Below are positions 1-10,802 of a DNA stretch of 64,000 nucleotides, piece by piece (positions within the stretch are counted from its first letter, which is position 1; each line of letters begins with the position of its first letter). Both the position numbers and the translations under genes were made by a program. The notes under the pieces are model-generated. The model saw nothing but the letters and a program-made list of their open reading frames with translations. It was not told the DNA's origin and did not search any database. The stretch is from Mucidula mucida. Its lineage: Eukaryota > Basidiomycota > Agaricomycetes > Agaricales > Physalacriaceae. The stretch lies in contig JADNYV010000137.1 in NCBI GenBank assembly GCA_015501055.1, positions 35,730 to 99,729 on the forward strand, written 5' to 3'.

Positions 1-503
1 TCTGTCACTGACTGTTCATGTCCATTTCCTCTAGAAAATGATAGCGTCCGGTATCAATAATTTGCCGAGGACTCAAGGCCGCACGACGTACTTGGAACAC
101 GTTGAGGACGACTAAACATGAAAAAGTCCTGATGCACATTCGTCATGGCAGTGTTATCCCATCCCATCTCTTCTCCTTTGAAATCTGACATTATTGAACT
201 ATGAATGCGACTTGGCCTAACGAGTCGAATCCCCCTGATGTCGATCGAAGAAGTTCAGGATGTCGTCGGCGTGACATCAATGAGTTTTCCCTTTAGAATC
301 GGGACTCCTCCCCTTGACTTCTTTCCAACAGCGCTGCCTCCAGCCCGCCTATTCTCTGAGAATCTCTCTGCTATTTGCGTTCTGCAATACCTCTAGGCTC
401 CGTCTCGCGTATCGCCTTTGAACGAGTTAGTTTAAAGGTATGTCGTTGGTGTCCTTATGTGCGCGTCTCATCCCGCCTATGCTAATTTCACTCTCAGTAA
501 GCC
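1..503. other. 5' flank with probable 5'UTR intron
   Basis: No convincing coding region is seen in the first 500 bases. Just before the start codon at 504 a stretch reads like a leader intron: a GTATGT donor near 438, a GCTAAT branch-like sequence near 480 and a CTCTCAG acceptor near 497. This suggests that the gene at 504 has a spliced 5' leader (inference). Confidence 0.35.
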
Positions 504-1373
504 ATGACCAACGACACCATCATCTCCTCGCCGGCGAACGGCGCCTCGAGATCAGCGATACGCCGTGCCTCTCTATTGCGGTTCCCAGACCCAACCATGA
601 AAGGTGATCTGCTGGCGGGCTTTGGAACGCTCGCGGAGGATGTTTTATTCTATGCGACGATGGAGAGTCTTTTCGACCTGCCCTATATTCCTTTCGCCGA
701 GAAAATCCTTCAAGAATATCCGAAGCTTCCATCCCATGTTCTAGAGGCGTTATACCACGGAAAGGATGTCCTTGGTTCCGCCCTACTCGCTTCCCCGTCT
801 CTCAAAGAGAACACTATTCCGCCCAGATGTGCTCAGACTTCACCTCAGACCTCTCCTCGTCGTCGAACATTGACAGCCTCCAACTTTGATACACTGTCCG
901 ACTCAGTCGATTCAACAGCTTGCCTTTCGAAGCCTCAAATTCCCGAGCGCACTCCATCATTGACTAACTCCATTACAACTTCTGGTTCCGACGATGAACT
1001 TTGCCCCGTCACGCCTCCAATTATGGCCGGCGACCTCGATATCGTTGGCGTCTTCTCCCCGCAATCGCCTTCTTCGAGAGTCGCAGATTCGAGCGTCATT
1101 CCAGAGAAGGCTATTTCGGTCGGCGACGCCACTATATCCATGCCATCCGTTGCACCAGAGAGGTCGAAAGCCGCTGGTATTCCATTTCATCTGTATTACG
1201 CCAATCCGGAAAGATCTGTGATGTCTCCGATGTATCGCACCAAGCCGAAAGGCTGGTCTTCCCTCTTCATTCCACCAGCAAGACGTGTTACACAGCGTCG
1301 GAACGTCAGTCCAGTAACTTCTCTCGGTGCGCAGCTAACAGAAAGGCCACGAGGTGAAGAGACACGCGTCTGA
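504..1373 (+). CDS. hypothetical Ser/Pro-rich protein, 289 aa
   Basis: An uninterrupted single-exon reading frame of 289 residues; the family is not recognised. The first 100 residues look folded, with a hydrophobic and aromatic segment at about 35-75 (FGTLAEDVLFYATMESLFDL is recognisable). Residues 110-200 are low complexity and rich in Ser, Thr and Pro, with several S/T-P sites such as SPQTSPRRRT and PVTPP, as expected of a phosphorylated disordered linker. The C-terminus is basic (SPMYRTKPKGW, then many Arg). No signal peptide or membrane span is seen. The ATG follows a probable leader-intron acceptor, which supports this start. The overlapping minus-strand frames lack any protein character. 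Existence of the gene is likely; function is unknown. Confidence 0.6.
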   Translation: MTNDTIISSPANGASRSAIRRASLLRFPDPTMKGDLLAGFGTLAEDVLFYATMESLFDLPYIPFAEKILQEYPKLPSHVLEALYHGKDVLGSALLASPSLKENTIPPRCAQTSPQTSPRRRTLTASNFDTLSDSVDSTACLSKPQIPERTPSLTNSITTSGSDDELCPVTPPIMAGDLDIVGVFSPQSPSSRVADSSVIPEKAISVGDATISMPSVAPERSKAAGIPFHLYYANPERSVMSPMYRTKPKGWSSLFIPPARRVTQRRNVSPVTSLGAQLTERPRGEETRV

Positions 1374-1892
1374 CTGGTCTAGGCATGCGCAGAACTCCAT
1401 TACATTACGAACTACATGATATGCGCGGCTTGGAGACTCTATTCCCATTTCTCTGCTTCCTACGTGTCGAATAAGTACTCGATTTGTAAATTTCTGTTTA
1501 GGACCCTTGTAGATGGTAGCTTGATATCATTGTGATCCCTTTCTTCATGTTCAACGCTGGGATCCGGAACCATTGGCATGAACTTCTCATTCTAGCGCGG
1601 ATGGCGTAACAGTCCTTGACAGTCATGTCTTCTGTTTTAGATGCTCTCTACAGCCGACTGAAGCTCGTGGCACGGACATCGCCCAAAAACAACTGGGCTC
1701 TTGTTGCGTGGGCGAATATTTTGACATGCGGGTGAGGCTTAGCGGTAGATGGAGGAATATTGAGGAGTAAGGTCAGTAGTCAACAGCAGAGCGTTAAAGT
1801 AAGCGAAAGTCCAGAGGACGAGTGTTTTACAGAGATTATACCCTCGCGTCAGAACATACGAAACGCGCTACGTCTAAAAACACCTTCGCTCA
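1374..1892. other. intergenic, convergent 3' ends
   Basis: Space between the 3' end of the plus-strand gene ending at 1373 and the minus-strand secreted-protein gene ending at 1893. No coding region or repeat was recognised. Confidence 0.4.
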
Positions 1893-2387
1893 TCAACAGC
1901 TACATCCACAGAACGAATTGCCAACACACCCCACCCCACACCCCAAAGTAACCCCACTGCAGTCCTGATACGTCTCACACGTCGTCCAACTCCCGACCCC
2001 AAAATTATTCGCAAGCCAGCACCACTCCCCATTGTTCCCGCACACCTTCCAGCAATACTTTCCCGTTGGCCTGGAGCTACACCCATACGGCGCATCAGTG
2101 ACACACGCGTCTGGGGCACGCCGCGTGAGCGAAGTGTCGAACGCGGGGTTCCGCGGGTGTGCGCGCGCAAGGCCGCCGTCTTCAAGCGTGAAGGGGTGGT
2201 TAGCGCATTTGCGGATATCGGTGGCGTTGGCCCCGGCGGGAAGGACATCCGGGACTTTCATGACGCCAAGGGCGCCGCATTCTTCTTCGATGGAAGTCGC
2301 GGTGGTGGTGGTGGTGGTCACGCTTGCAGCAGAGGCGCACAGGAATGTGGCAGCGACAGCGATGATGATGCTGGATAGGAATTTCAT
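1893..2387 (-). CDS. secreted Cys-rich small protein with Kex2-like propeptide site
   Basis: A 164-residue single-exon protein. Residues 1-20 form a clear signal peptide (MKFLSSIIIAVAATFLCASA), followed by a Thr run at 24-30. A dibasic site LTRR at residues 87-90 is the kind cut by the Golgi protease Kex2. Cleavage there would release a C-terminal peptide of about 74 residues carrying 12 cysteines, with motifs GKYCWKVCG and GEWCW followed by CGVGCVGNSFCGCSC. Such small secreted Cys-rich proteins are common in Agaricomycetes and some act in interactions with hosts or competitors; no activity can be assigned here. A TATA box lies about 105 bp upstream of the ATG. The even cysteine count after the dibasic site favours disulfide-bonded secretion. 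Confidence is high that it is a real gene, low about its role. Confidence 0.85.
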   Translation of the reverse strand: MKFLSSIIIAVAATFLCASAASVTTTTTTATSIEEECGALGVMKVPDVLPAGANATDIRKCANHPFTLEDGGLARAHPRNPAFDTSLTRRAPDACVTDAPYGCSSRPTGKYCWKVCGNNGEWCWLANNFGVGSWTTCETYQDCSGVTLGCGVGCVGNSFCGCSC

Positions 2388-2492
2388 GATTTTCCTGTTA
2401 TGAGCGGGTTAGAAGAAAAAGGTGAGATGTGGGGGTTTTACTTGTAGAGTGAAACTGTGGGACTCTGAGGCGACAAGACCTGTAGGGAGTGG

Positions 2493-2499
2493 TTTTATA
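2493..2499 (-). promoter_or_regulatory. TATA box of the secreted-protein gene
   Basis: Read on the minus strand the sequence is TATAAAA, 106-112 bp upstream of the ATG at 2387. This spacing fits a TATA-driven promoter with a leader of about 75 bases. Confidence 0.6.
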
Positions 2500-4174
2500 C
2501 TCTTTGATTTATCCAGTCGCGGGGATAGATGCGGAGGCCTTTATTCGTAAGTATCGTAAGCACTGTGTTCTTTCCGAGCTTTTCGTTGAGCAGCGTGATA
2601 CAATGAATGACTCACATTCAAATATCGAAGGCAGTTTCCTGAATCGTCGGGACCAGCAACGGCTCGTGACCGTTCTCGCCGTTTTGGCTGGCATAGTTAT
2701 GCTACTTGATCTGCATCCGTTTCACGGCTTTCTCCTCGAGCAGAGAGGATCTCCGAGACTCTACTCTGGGTGGTCGATACCGCGGAAAGAGGAACGAAGC
2801 TAGAGACGAGCCCAGCTATGTTGGGCTGTCATCCTTTCAGCGGTAGACGCGTTTGAAGACCTGAACAGAAACAGTACTCCGGAGCATATCGAGGAGCACG
2901 GGACGAAGGAAGGAATACACGGAGTGGTTGGGTAATGTTTGACTTGGTGGCGGGCTGACCTGTAAAGTGTCAGACTGTTATCCCAACGAGAATCAGAAGG
3001 CGTACGGCGAGGATAGCCGACACGGATGCGAAGCGATATCGATATTCGTTGCATCCATATCATGAACGAATACCGAGTCATTATCCTTCGAGTATTTGAT
3101 AAAGTAGGATCGAGAACGGCGCAAAGCGGGCTCAAAGTGGAACAAGGATGATTGAAGGAGAAGGTGGCGAGGCGATCATCGAGTCGCCATGATTTGCATT
3201 CGGGATGTAAAAAGGACAGAGGCGACCACGTCCTAAGAAGACGTTAGCAACCTTGCTGACTGACAAAGTTTACAAAAAAGAGCACCGTTCAACGCTGCTA
3301 AGGAATATTATAGGCGGTAGACGAACGAGGGCGATCAGGGCGTGCTAACCTTTACGTTCCTCGAATACGGGGGGTTACAACGTGCAAGAGCTAACAAAAA
3401 TGATGGGCTGACAGTCGATATTTTCGGAAGTGTTACAGCATTTAGTAAACCCGCGAGTACAAGGTACGTCCAATGGAATTCATGCTATGCCGGGTGGCAC
3501 GGATTTGCCGCAGATGCCTGAGAGATGACACAGTACCTTCTCCGCTACACCAATCACAGAAGCGCGCACGGATGGCACCGGCTGGCCAGGATGCTATCAG
3601 AAGAGAGACGACCAGACGGAGACCTTTGGAAATTGCCAGGTAGCGCGCGGTCATTCATGAAATGGATGGGTGCACTTCTTCGAGCCCCACCCGCGCAGTG
3701 TTTCCAGCAGCCCGTTATGCGGGAAGTAGTCGGATGGCAAGAGTTCGCCGCATCCCTGCTCTGGCAGATGCCGTACAGGTTTTATGTGCATAGCCGCAGG
3801 GGGGAGGCTTTCTCGTGCAAGAGAAAGGAGCAATCCCATCTATCGGAGGCCCAGAATAGAAGGACTTCGCGCCGAGGCTGATGACAGCTTACATGAAAGT
3901 CTCTGAAGGAGGGTATGGGCCGCACCAATCATGTGAAGGACATAACTGTGCGGAAGGATCCTGGTCCAATAGGCGCGCGTCGATATTGACCTGGGAGTAT
4001 GAATGAAGCAGCGGAGAGGAGGTTTACTAACACAAAGTGGTACCTGTTGTTCAAGGGAAGTCGACGGCGTCTAACCGTGAGGTCAAGCGCTCTATGTCGT
4101 ATAGCGGTTCTTGGAAACCTGCACCTATGGATGGCATGAACACAGTAGGCTCATGTTCGAGCGACATGCCTAGT
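2500..4174. other. no supported gene
   Basis: Only short frames without protein-family character are present on either strand, and no repeat structure was recognised. Part of 2500-2900 is probably the upstream region of the minus-strand secreted-protein gene. Confidence 0.4.
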
Positions 4175-5050
4175 TCATTCGGGACTGTCAAGCATATAGA
4201 TTAATCCCAGAACACGGTGAAGACAGTACAACGCCGATGTAGCTAATTGGTTGGTTAGCGTAGCTGCACAAACGAGCATAGAATTCACCAATGCGTCAAC
4301 GGCAGCTATCCCAAGCAGGTGAGTTCCGATATCTGATATAGGCACCGAGTCAGGACGCACCTCTCTATGTGCACGAATTCTGCATTGGCGAAAGCAGGTT
4401 CCGGCGTATCGACTTCCGGTGTCGAGGTGCATTTCGCGTCACGCAGCTCTGCGCAAAGTGGCGTCGCATACTTTACCACAAAGCTGACGGCATGGACGGG
4501 CTCTAAGGTCTCCGTTAGAGCAAGCCACCTGTCGCGTCTCTTCATGGTAAAATTGATGGACAAGTTCGGCATGATCAATTTGTCCTCTGTTGGTTTCGGA
4601 AGTTGCAGCACAACAGCGGATGCTTTGACCCGTAGTTCCTTCTCAGTTCCTTCTCAATTCTTCACGTTCATGTCCGCTTGCTAGCCTGCATCTCACTCCT
4701 TGCGTTGAGCTCTTATCCGCCTTTTCCATGGGGAACTTACCGTGACGGGATTGAGCGCGCGCAAAAGCGTGTCGACCACTAATCGTGTCGTGCGGAAACC
4801 GCTTTGACATATCGGAATACGAGCAACGTGTCCAAGCTGCAGCCTCGTTGTTCGCATCTTCTATGATCCGGTATGCCTTGACGCGGTTTCCGAGACTTTG
4901 GTCTGACGAGGATTCTGGCTGAAAGATGAAGACTGTGAGACGAAGGGCCACGGATGAGTAGAAGGTGTCTGCGAGTTGTAGCTTGGACGAATCGAACACG
5001 CGATGGAATGGCTTCTTGTTTCCGATGATGCCACGACGGTGGAGATTCAT
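4175..5050 (-). CDS. uncertain multi-exon gene, unknown family
   Basis: Two minus-strand frames look coding and could be exons of one gene. The upstream piece (5050 down to about 4745) holds segments such as ADTFYSSVALRLTVFIFQPE and AYRIIEDANNEAAAWTRCSY and runs into a GTAAGT donor near 4743. The downstream piece (about 4611 to 4366) holds SINFTMKRRDRWLALTE and AVSFVVKYATPLCAELRD and ends at a GTGCGT donor, with a TTGGGATAG acceptor near 4312. A third piece would reach 4175. The composition is plausible for protein, but I recognise no family, and the exact start and splice pattern are not decided. It may equally be a decayed gene. Confidence 0.3.
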
Positions 5051-5879
5051 AACGCGTTCAAATGATGATTTCTTTACCGGCTTCTAATCGTGACAGTTTT
5101 GCCGAGGTTCGTTTTTCCCAAGTCGAACTTCTCAGCTATTCTCAAAGGTCTCCTCTATGCAGTGTGTAATCAATGGAATGCATTCCTTTCCAGGAGGAAG
5201 ACTCGCCTTCTCTCTGCTATAGGCTACTACGGTGCGTCAAACTCGAGGCGCGCGCCGCTAGACAATGTTCCTCTCGAGTTCGTCATGACCAGCACGCGAG
5301 AAAACCGTTTCATGTGCTCGGTAAGCTCTAGGTCTTCGTCACTTCACAACACCAGATATTCCCAAACCGAATGTCGACAAGCCTTTCCTTGACTGTCAGC
5401 TCGGTTGTAGGCCACAGGCATTTGACCACCATTTTCTGTTCTGCGTGCCCTCTTCTCATATGCTGATATCAGTTACTTATCATTTATAGCTCATGCCGGC
5501 AGCTCCTGCCCTCCACGACAATTAAGCCTTCTACTTATCACCTCGTATCATTGCTTTAATCATTTCTTCACGCAACCCGCCCTTCATAGATCCTTGATAT
5601 CCGAACGATAAGCTTTCACAGAAGACTCGGATGCGAACTCCCTAATCAGCGACGTCTATTTCCGAATCCTCGTCCGCCATTGGATCGACTGCATGCTTCA
5701 CTGTCAAGGCGGAGCCGCCTGGCGCATCCGGTGAAGGAGTGTAGAGGCCGTCTTCACGTTCCATGGACTGGGCGAACTTTTGAGGCGGTTTCACGCTGCG
5801 CGTGCGTCGCGATGGACTGGAGCCTTCATTTCACGACGGACATTGCCTGTAGATGAAACATGCTCTCTTTACCACCGCG
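5051..5879. other. no supported gene
   Basis: Short frames only. The right part is the probable promoter region of the dsRNA-binding protein gene that starts at 5975. Confidence 0.4.
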
Positions 5880-5886
5880 TATAAAT
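5880..5886 (+). promoter_or_regulatory. TATA box of the dsRBD gene
   Basis: TATAAAT lies 89-95 bp upstream of the ATG at 5975, a normal spacing for a fungal TATA promoter. Confidence 0.55.
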
Positions 5887-5974
5887 CAGTCTTGGAGAGC
5901 AGAGGATGGGTCTCCCCAGACGACGAAGGACATCTGTTCAAGCTAGGCACATACACGAGCGCCACGACATCAGG

Positions 5975-6371
5975 ATGCCACCGAAGACTGGTACGTCTTT
6001 TCGCTCAAGTCTCTCTGTGACGCGGTGCTAATGGACGCGCAGAGGGAACAATCGGACTGAATAACTGTAACGCGCCTTTTCATTTTGGTCGGACTTTCCA
6101 TGTTGATCACTGTTTTATCTCTTCAGACCTCCAAGCCAAGGACAAACTGACCAGCCTCAGCTGGGTCGAGACGCCGACTGGCCCACAAACCGCCATCGTC
6201 TGGGTCGCTGTCTGCAAGAGTAAGTAGTGATAGCGTCCATCTCTCTTCACGAATCAATAAATCTTTCCAGTTGATGGCGTCGAACGCGGTCGCGGCACTG
6301 GGGCACAGAAGTACGTCGCGAAGGACAACGCGGCGAACCAGGCCATTGCGTACTTGAAGAGTATGGAGTAG
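5975..6371 (+). CDS. stand-alone dsRNA-binding-domain protein, 77 aa
   Basis: A small four-exon gene that single-frame scanning misses. Exons are 5975-5990, 6043-6066, 6127-6219 and 6271-6371; all three introns have GT/AG ends and the joined frame is exactly 78 codons including TAG. The product is little more than one double-stranded-RNA-binding motif. It has an N-terminal helix start (GLNNYLQAKDKL), a central beta region (TAIVWVAVCKIDG), the loop GRGTG before the basic stretch QKYVAKDNAANQA, and the C-terminal helix AIAYLKSME. The K..AK..AA pattern of the second helix, which contacts the RNA backbone in dsRBD proteins, is kept in the form QKYVAKDNAAN. There is no catalytic domain (no RNase III, Dicer or ADAR part). 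It could be an RNA-silencing cofactor or a general dsRNA binder; this is inference. Confidence 0.85.
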
Positions 6372-6697
6372 GATATGCATTCATTGGCTTTGAATTGCCC
6401 CCAGCACGCTGGTCGCTGTTGGCTCTTTTTTCCGGATTTACGCGTAGCAGGGTTTAGGTCTCTTGTAATATATTGATTTGGCGCCAAGAACACTTGTCTG
6501 CTGGTCTGCTAAACGGAATGCGCCTCAACTTCGGCTTTCCTATGTTCTTAAAGCATACTAATGCAGCAATCATTGTTTTGCTTTGAAGACGCGTCGCATT
6601 GTCAGTCGGTCGGTAATCTGGAGAACGAGGCCGTTTGTTTCCAATCGCTGGGAAGGTATATCACGACTTCGCGGCGGCGTGAGTAATTTCCGGATAC
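6372..6697. other. intergenic, convergent 3' ends
   Basis: Separates the dsRBD gene from the minus-strand hydrophobic-protein gene. Nothing else is recognised. Confidence 0.4.
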
Positions 6698-7021
6698 TTA
6701 GTATGTCCCGGATGTAGCGCCACCTCTTCTACCTCCCCAGCCTCTCCGGGTCCCTGCACGATGCCTGCCAGTACCACATCGGCAGCAGAGGATGTCCATT
6801 ATGACGTCAAAGATGGTGACGATGACCTACGTATTAGCTGGAAAAGCCAAAAACTTTGTTAAATGCAACGCACAGTAGTGATGGCACCGACGATGGCCAT
6901 GAATAACACTAGCAATCGCAGAGATGATAGCATTGATACCGCCGCCGATTGCACTGGAAATTGAGCCCTGGGAATCAACTGTGAACAACTGGCAGATACC
7001 ACTGATAGACAAACGTACCAT
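6698..7021 (-). CDS. small Ile/Ala-rich hydrophobic protein, apparent frameshift
   Basis: Minus-strand gene of a small hydrophobic protein type common in Agaricomycetes. A first exon that may be only ATG (7019-7021) precedes a GTACGT...CCCAG intron (7018-6968). The next exon encodes GSISSAIGGGINAIISAIAS. A second intron (GTGCGT...ACGTAG) leads to VIVTIFDVIMDILCCRCG followed by a Gly/Arg-rich basic tail ending in a stop at 6698. The frame of the first hydrophobic stretch and that of MAIVGAITT before the second intron differ by one base near 6899. So either the copy is broken, a base was miscalled, or the upstream frame is the alternative open one. The alternating small and aliphatic residues suggest membrane association. 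The function of the family is unknown. Confidence 0.5.
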
Positions 7022-7407
7022 GTTAATAAGAGAATTGTTCGTATGATTTGGGTATGCGAGTGCGTTCGATATTACTTCAATGACAACGATTGATCAAAAG
7101 GAGGGAGGCCGAGGAGTTGTACGCCCCATGACATCTTGACATGCGCCTGGATATACTCCCTCGACAAGTTGTTGAAGGGGTTTATCCAGGACGTGGACTT
7201 ACATTTCGCATCAGTATCCGCACAGGCAAACGACCTAACCTGAAGATGATGGGTGTTTCGACTGAGAGTTGCACTGTTGACTACCTGACCATATCTTCAG
7301 AGTACTTCGGTTAGATTTCCTGCGCCGATAGAATCACCAAGGAACTCCGAATGTCACAGGCACGCGCTTTGGAGACGTCCTGCTCTCGGAGTAGCGCACC
7401 CGTTATA
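7022..7407. other. intergenic host DNA left of the transposon stack
   Basis: No gene recognised. At 7406-7407 lies the left TA target-site copy of the oldest MITE; its partner is at 33152-33153. Before any insertion, the host sequence around 7407 would have continued at about 33154. Confidence 0.5.
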
Positions 7408-7517
7408 CTGTAGTGTTTCGACCGGATATTGGCATATCGCGTCACACCGGTCGACGAAGCGAACCTATACATATCCCATATCGCGTCACGGTGCCTATGA
7501 GCCAGATACACCCACAT
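7408..7517 (+). mobile_element. left half of layer-1 TA MITE
   Basis: Begins with terminal repeat CTGTAGTGTTTCGACCG next to a TA. It stops where the Plavaka terminal repeat starts at 7518. Internal motifs CATATCGCGTCAC occur twice. Joined to 33001-33151 it aligns end to end with the complete MITE at 25533-25776, including the shared stretch around CTATA.ATA..CATA.CG.GTCACGG. It is the left part of one MITE split by the 25-kb Plavaka insertion. TA target duplication and short terminal repeats point to a Tc1/mariner-driven MITE (family inference). Confidence 0.85.
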
Positions 7518-7670
7518 CAGCAAACTAACACGTACTTGGCATGGCTACTTATGCTACTTGGCCAAGTAGATAAGTGTCATAAGTAGAAAAGACGATGACA
7601 CTTAGCTACGCTAGGTCGACTTGCGTATCTAAGTGTATTTTTACTTGCCTAAGTAGGTTTATTCATAAAA
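7518..7670 (+). repeat. left terminal and subterminal repeats of Plavaka
   Basis: The terminal repeat is followed by many short copies of AAGTAG, AAGTG, TACTTG and their complements, including the palindrome CTACTTGGCCAAGTAG near 7555. These are likely transposase-binding sites by analogy with CACTA elements. Confidence 0.6.
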
Positions 7671-8883
7671 TACGGGATAAAATACCGGCACGTCGAAACA
7701 GAGATCTCAGAGATCTGGAGAGATCTCCCCGTCCAAATTGGAGCGACCAAGCCGGAACTGTTGATCGGGAAGACCTCGCCCGATTGTTGGTAGTGTTCGC
7801 CACCCTGGATTTGATCTTAAATCCGGACACGAGGTTCTTGGGCGGCCGACATGGGCTGATCCACGAAATCCAGACATGAGTGAGGACCACTTCTGTGAGA
7901 GAATTGCAAGCTGCTATGGTGTAACCGTTTAGGTGGCGTTGTCTTAGAAAGAGAAGGTGTCCGGTTCAATTCCGAGCTGAGACGATGCATTTTGGTACGA
8001 CCGCGTGCAATGACGCACTTCGATGTCCGTTTTGTTGGAAACGGACATTATCGCTGAGTCGGTCACGTCGCGGAGTCCTTGAACTGCTCTTCCTATACAT
8101 TGAAGTCGTTTGCCAGAAGCCCTTCGCATGCATTGATATCTTGTCCAGTTTCTCAATATACATCCTTTATTTCGTGCCTACAAGAGTGCATGCTTGAGCT
8201 CACCACACTGGTGCTACTATATGTCCTCAAAATACTGAGCCTTCTGCTAATCAAGTTGGCGGTACAACGTCGCGTGTTTGACCTCACACGTCACCAATAA
8301 AGAATGCCAAGAGAAGAACGGCATGAGGCAACATGTAATGAATCCAATGATATATTGACGGAGGCTGTAACGGCGGTCGCGTATTTCAGCCTGATGTTGA
8401 GCTGGCCCGTCTTGCTGCCCTGTTATTTTGAGTTATAATGATGGTTATAACAGCTATTATACCACTTACCATGGCTTATTCCACTTATCGGCGCAGCGTG
8501 GCTACGGATCCGACCGTGACTGGTGGAGACGTGAATGCGTGTCAGAGTCAGGTGCTTGTTACTGTCACGTTTATTTTCTTCGTTCTTGCCATCATGGCCC
8601 ACTGCCAGCCAGAAGCAGCTTGAACCTTTGTCCTTGCTTTCTCCCATACCACATCCGACGACGCACGCGTTTTTCATCATGGCAACCAGCGCTGGAAAAG
8701 CGAATTGATTTCGAAGCTTTCGCTTGAACCCAACGGTTTTGACAACCAGAGCGATATGTGACTGTGCCAGCTGCTTGCCACCCTCTCAAGCAGCAAACGA
8801 CGTGCATTTCCAACTGTGCCATCACTGCGGGCGCCATTCGCCTCCAGTATCGCATCTGCCGGGCCACCTCTGAACCATCACGG
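7671..8883. other. Plavaka interior, no supported gene
   Basis: Short frames occur on both strands, none with recognisable domains. One plus-strand frame near 8438-8623 has hydrophobic runs but no other sign of being a gene. Confidence 0.35.
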
Positions 8884-9110
8884 ATTGACACTGCCGACGG
8901 AGAACCCATACCTGGCGCGCGCCGCGATCTGCTCTCCCCGGACCCTCACCACCCTCCAACTCGTACTCTCCAGGAGACGTGCCAGCAGCCATCGCCCTTG
9001 TTGATTGACGCTGCCGACAAGAACCCATACCTGGCGCAATCTGCTCTCCCCAGACCCTCATCACCCTCCAACTTGTACTCTCCAGGAGACGTGCCAGCAG
9101 CCTTTGCCGC
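8884..9110 (+). repeat. two tandem copies of a 120-bp unit
   Basis: Copy 1 starts at 8884 (ATTGACACTGCCGAC) and copy 2 at 9004 (ATTGACGCTGCCGAC). They share long stretches such as GAACCCATACCTGGCGC, ATCTGCTCTCCCC and CTCCAGGAGACGTGCCAGCA. The unit overlaps an open plus-strand frame (8758-9408) without recognisable domains. The segment around CTCCAGSAGACGT also resembles the repeat at 10803, so the two are probably related. Confidence 0.75.
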
Positions 9111-10802
9111 AGTTGATCTGACTCTTCTGAGCAGTGTTATGCTCTCCATCAACTTCCAGCGCCCTTCTTGCGCGTCTGTAGCAGTGACGGCAAGTTCAAC
9201 CTTTCTTTCTTTGTTTGGACTGTTTGATAACAATTTCTCTCCAGATTCTAATCTAACACTGGTTACATCAAGTTCAGGCTCGGTTTTTCTGAGGATGACG
9301 CCGCGCCGGCAAGGCGACCACGGCGCTTACTCATGTAGCTCCCGGTCTCAGCAGCAGCTTCTTGCTGCTCCTCGCAATCTCTCTGTGAGTTGGCTAATCT
9401 TCCCATAGTTACACCATTTCCTGATGATCTCTCAGGCCAGCCTTCAAGATATCAATGCTTCGCCAGCGAGGTGACAAACACGCTGCTTGAACATCAGCAT
9501 GGCATGGCGTTGTTTCGACTTTCAAGTTGTAAGTCAATAGCATCTTTCTGTATTTGAACATGCTCTGACTCATTTCTAAGTTTATTTATCTGCCAACGAG
9601 GTGAACCGCGCGACACTGAGTTCGCTACGCCGTCTCTTCACCCGGATTTCATTAAGGCTATGGATCGCTCTTCGCATTGATGCCATATCTCCCGGTACGT
9701 TCATAATCGCCGTCCTATTTCTGAAATGCATTTAACTTGATTCTGCCAGAATTTCTCGCCCCAGATGCCTGGCCGGCGAGGCCAACCCTTGCAACCTCAG
9801 GCTAACCAACACGTTGTCTACGGCTGTCTGCTCTTGAATCCTCTTCTCATCATCAAGGTGACGGTTCAGCTTTGGAAAGGCGGCGTACATCATTGTATGT
9901 CCTCTATTCCTCAATATTCTTCTGCTTGATTCCAATCCTCATTTCAGCATGACTCGCTGCTCAGTCGGCGACGGGCAGCTGTCTTCCATGGATTCGGTGG
10001 AGCCGCCTAAGGATACAACTGGCTCTGAGTCGGCATGCTCATTCGGCTATGCGCCGACAGCTTGGTGTCGCTTGGCTCTATGCCGACGACTTAGCAGCAA
10101 CAGCAGAAGCGGGATTATTCGCAAGTGTAGTCGTTGTCGATTTGGACGGCGTCGTGGCAGTATGGCACTTGGGGCAACCTGGTGGGATGGACGTTGTGGC
10201 AAGTTGGGGCGCTTGCGCTGAAGGGATATAGTCTTGAATGTCGGGTATATTTTCACCCTCAGTGTCGCTGCCATTACCAGTAAATGTGCTCGCTGGTTTG
10301 TCGACACCGGCCGCCACTTCTGCCATCCCTGTTTCCCTCCGCTTCATGTCAGAAATGCGGAATACAATCTCTAGGTTGGTATTTTTTTCTAACCCCGTTA
10401 TGTGGAACTAATTATATCGTTCGACATAGCATTTTGCAGCCGTTATGATGCGTATTCGCGACTCGAAGACTATGACCCTCATCTTCGCTTCTGGTACTGC
10501 TCATCTTTGTATCGGGTTTGTATCGGGGAAGGTAGTCTTAACCGGCGCCAAGGTAAATACCTTCCTCTTTCTTTCGTTTCCGCTGGCGAGATCATTATGT
10601 GATGATCTTGTTCAGTGGCCAGGATCATGATGGTCCTACGCCTTCTGTATATCTTGCTTCGGTAGTCATGTCCGCTGACGCTTCTTGTACACCTTAGGTC
10701 CAAGGTACCGCGTTCAACACCATATATACGGTGCTCTGCGAGTTCCGGAAGCCTTGATTGGCATTTCGACGCACCACTATGCCGCGAATGTCGACTGCTC
10801 CT
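9111..10802. other. Plavaka interior, possible decayed gene
   Basis: Several intron-like GT...AG stretches and short frames occur. Around 10256-10310 a sequence (ATTACCAGTAAATGTGCTCG) resembles one part of the 118-bp repeat at 10803. No protein family is recognised. Confidence 0.3.

Noticed and set aside
935..1357. Overlapping frames on both strands inside the 504-1373 gene
   Set aside because: They are shadows of the longer frame; none has a signal peptide, domain or plausible start context.
2032..2403. Plus-strand frames opposite the secreted Cys-rich protein
   Set aside because: Antisense shadows of a gene with clear signal peptide and cysteine pattern.
8758..9408. 216-residue plus-strand frame
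   Set aside because: Consists largely of the 120-bp tandem repeat, with no domain and no codon signal beyond composition; kept only as a repeat.
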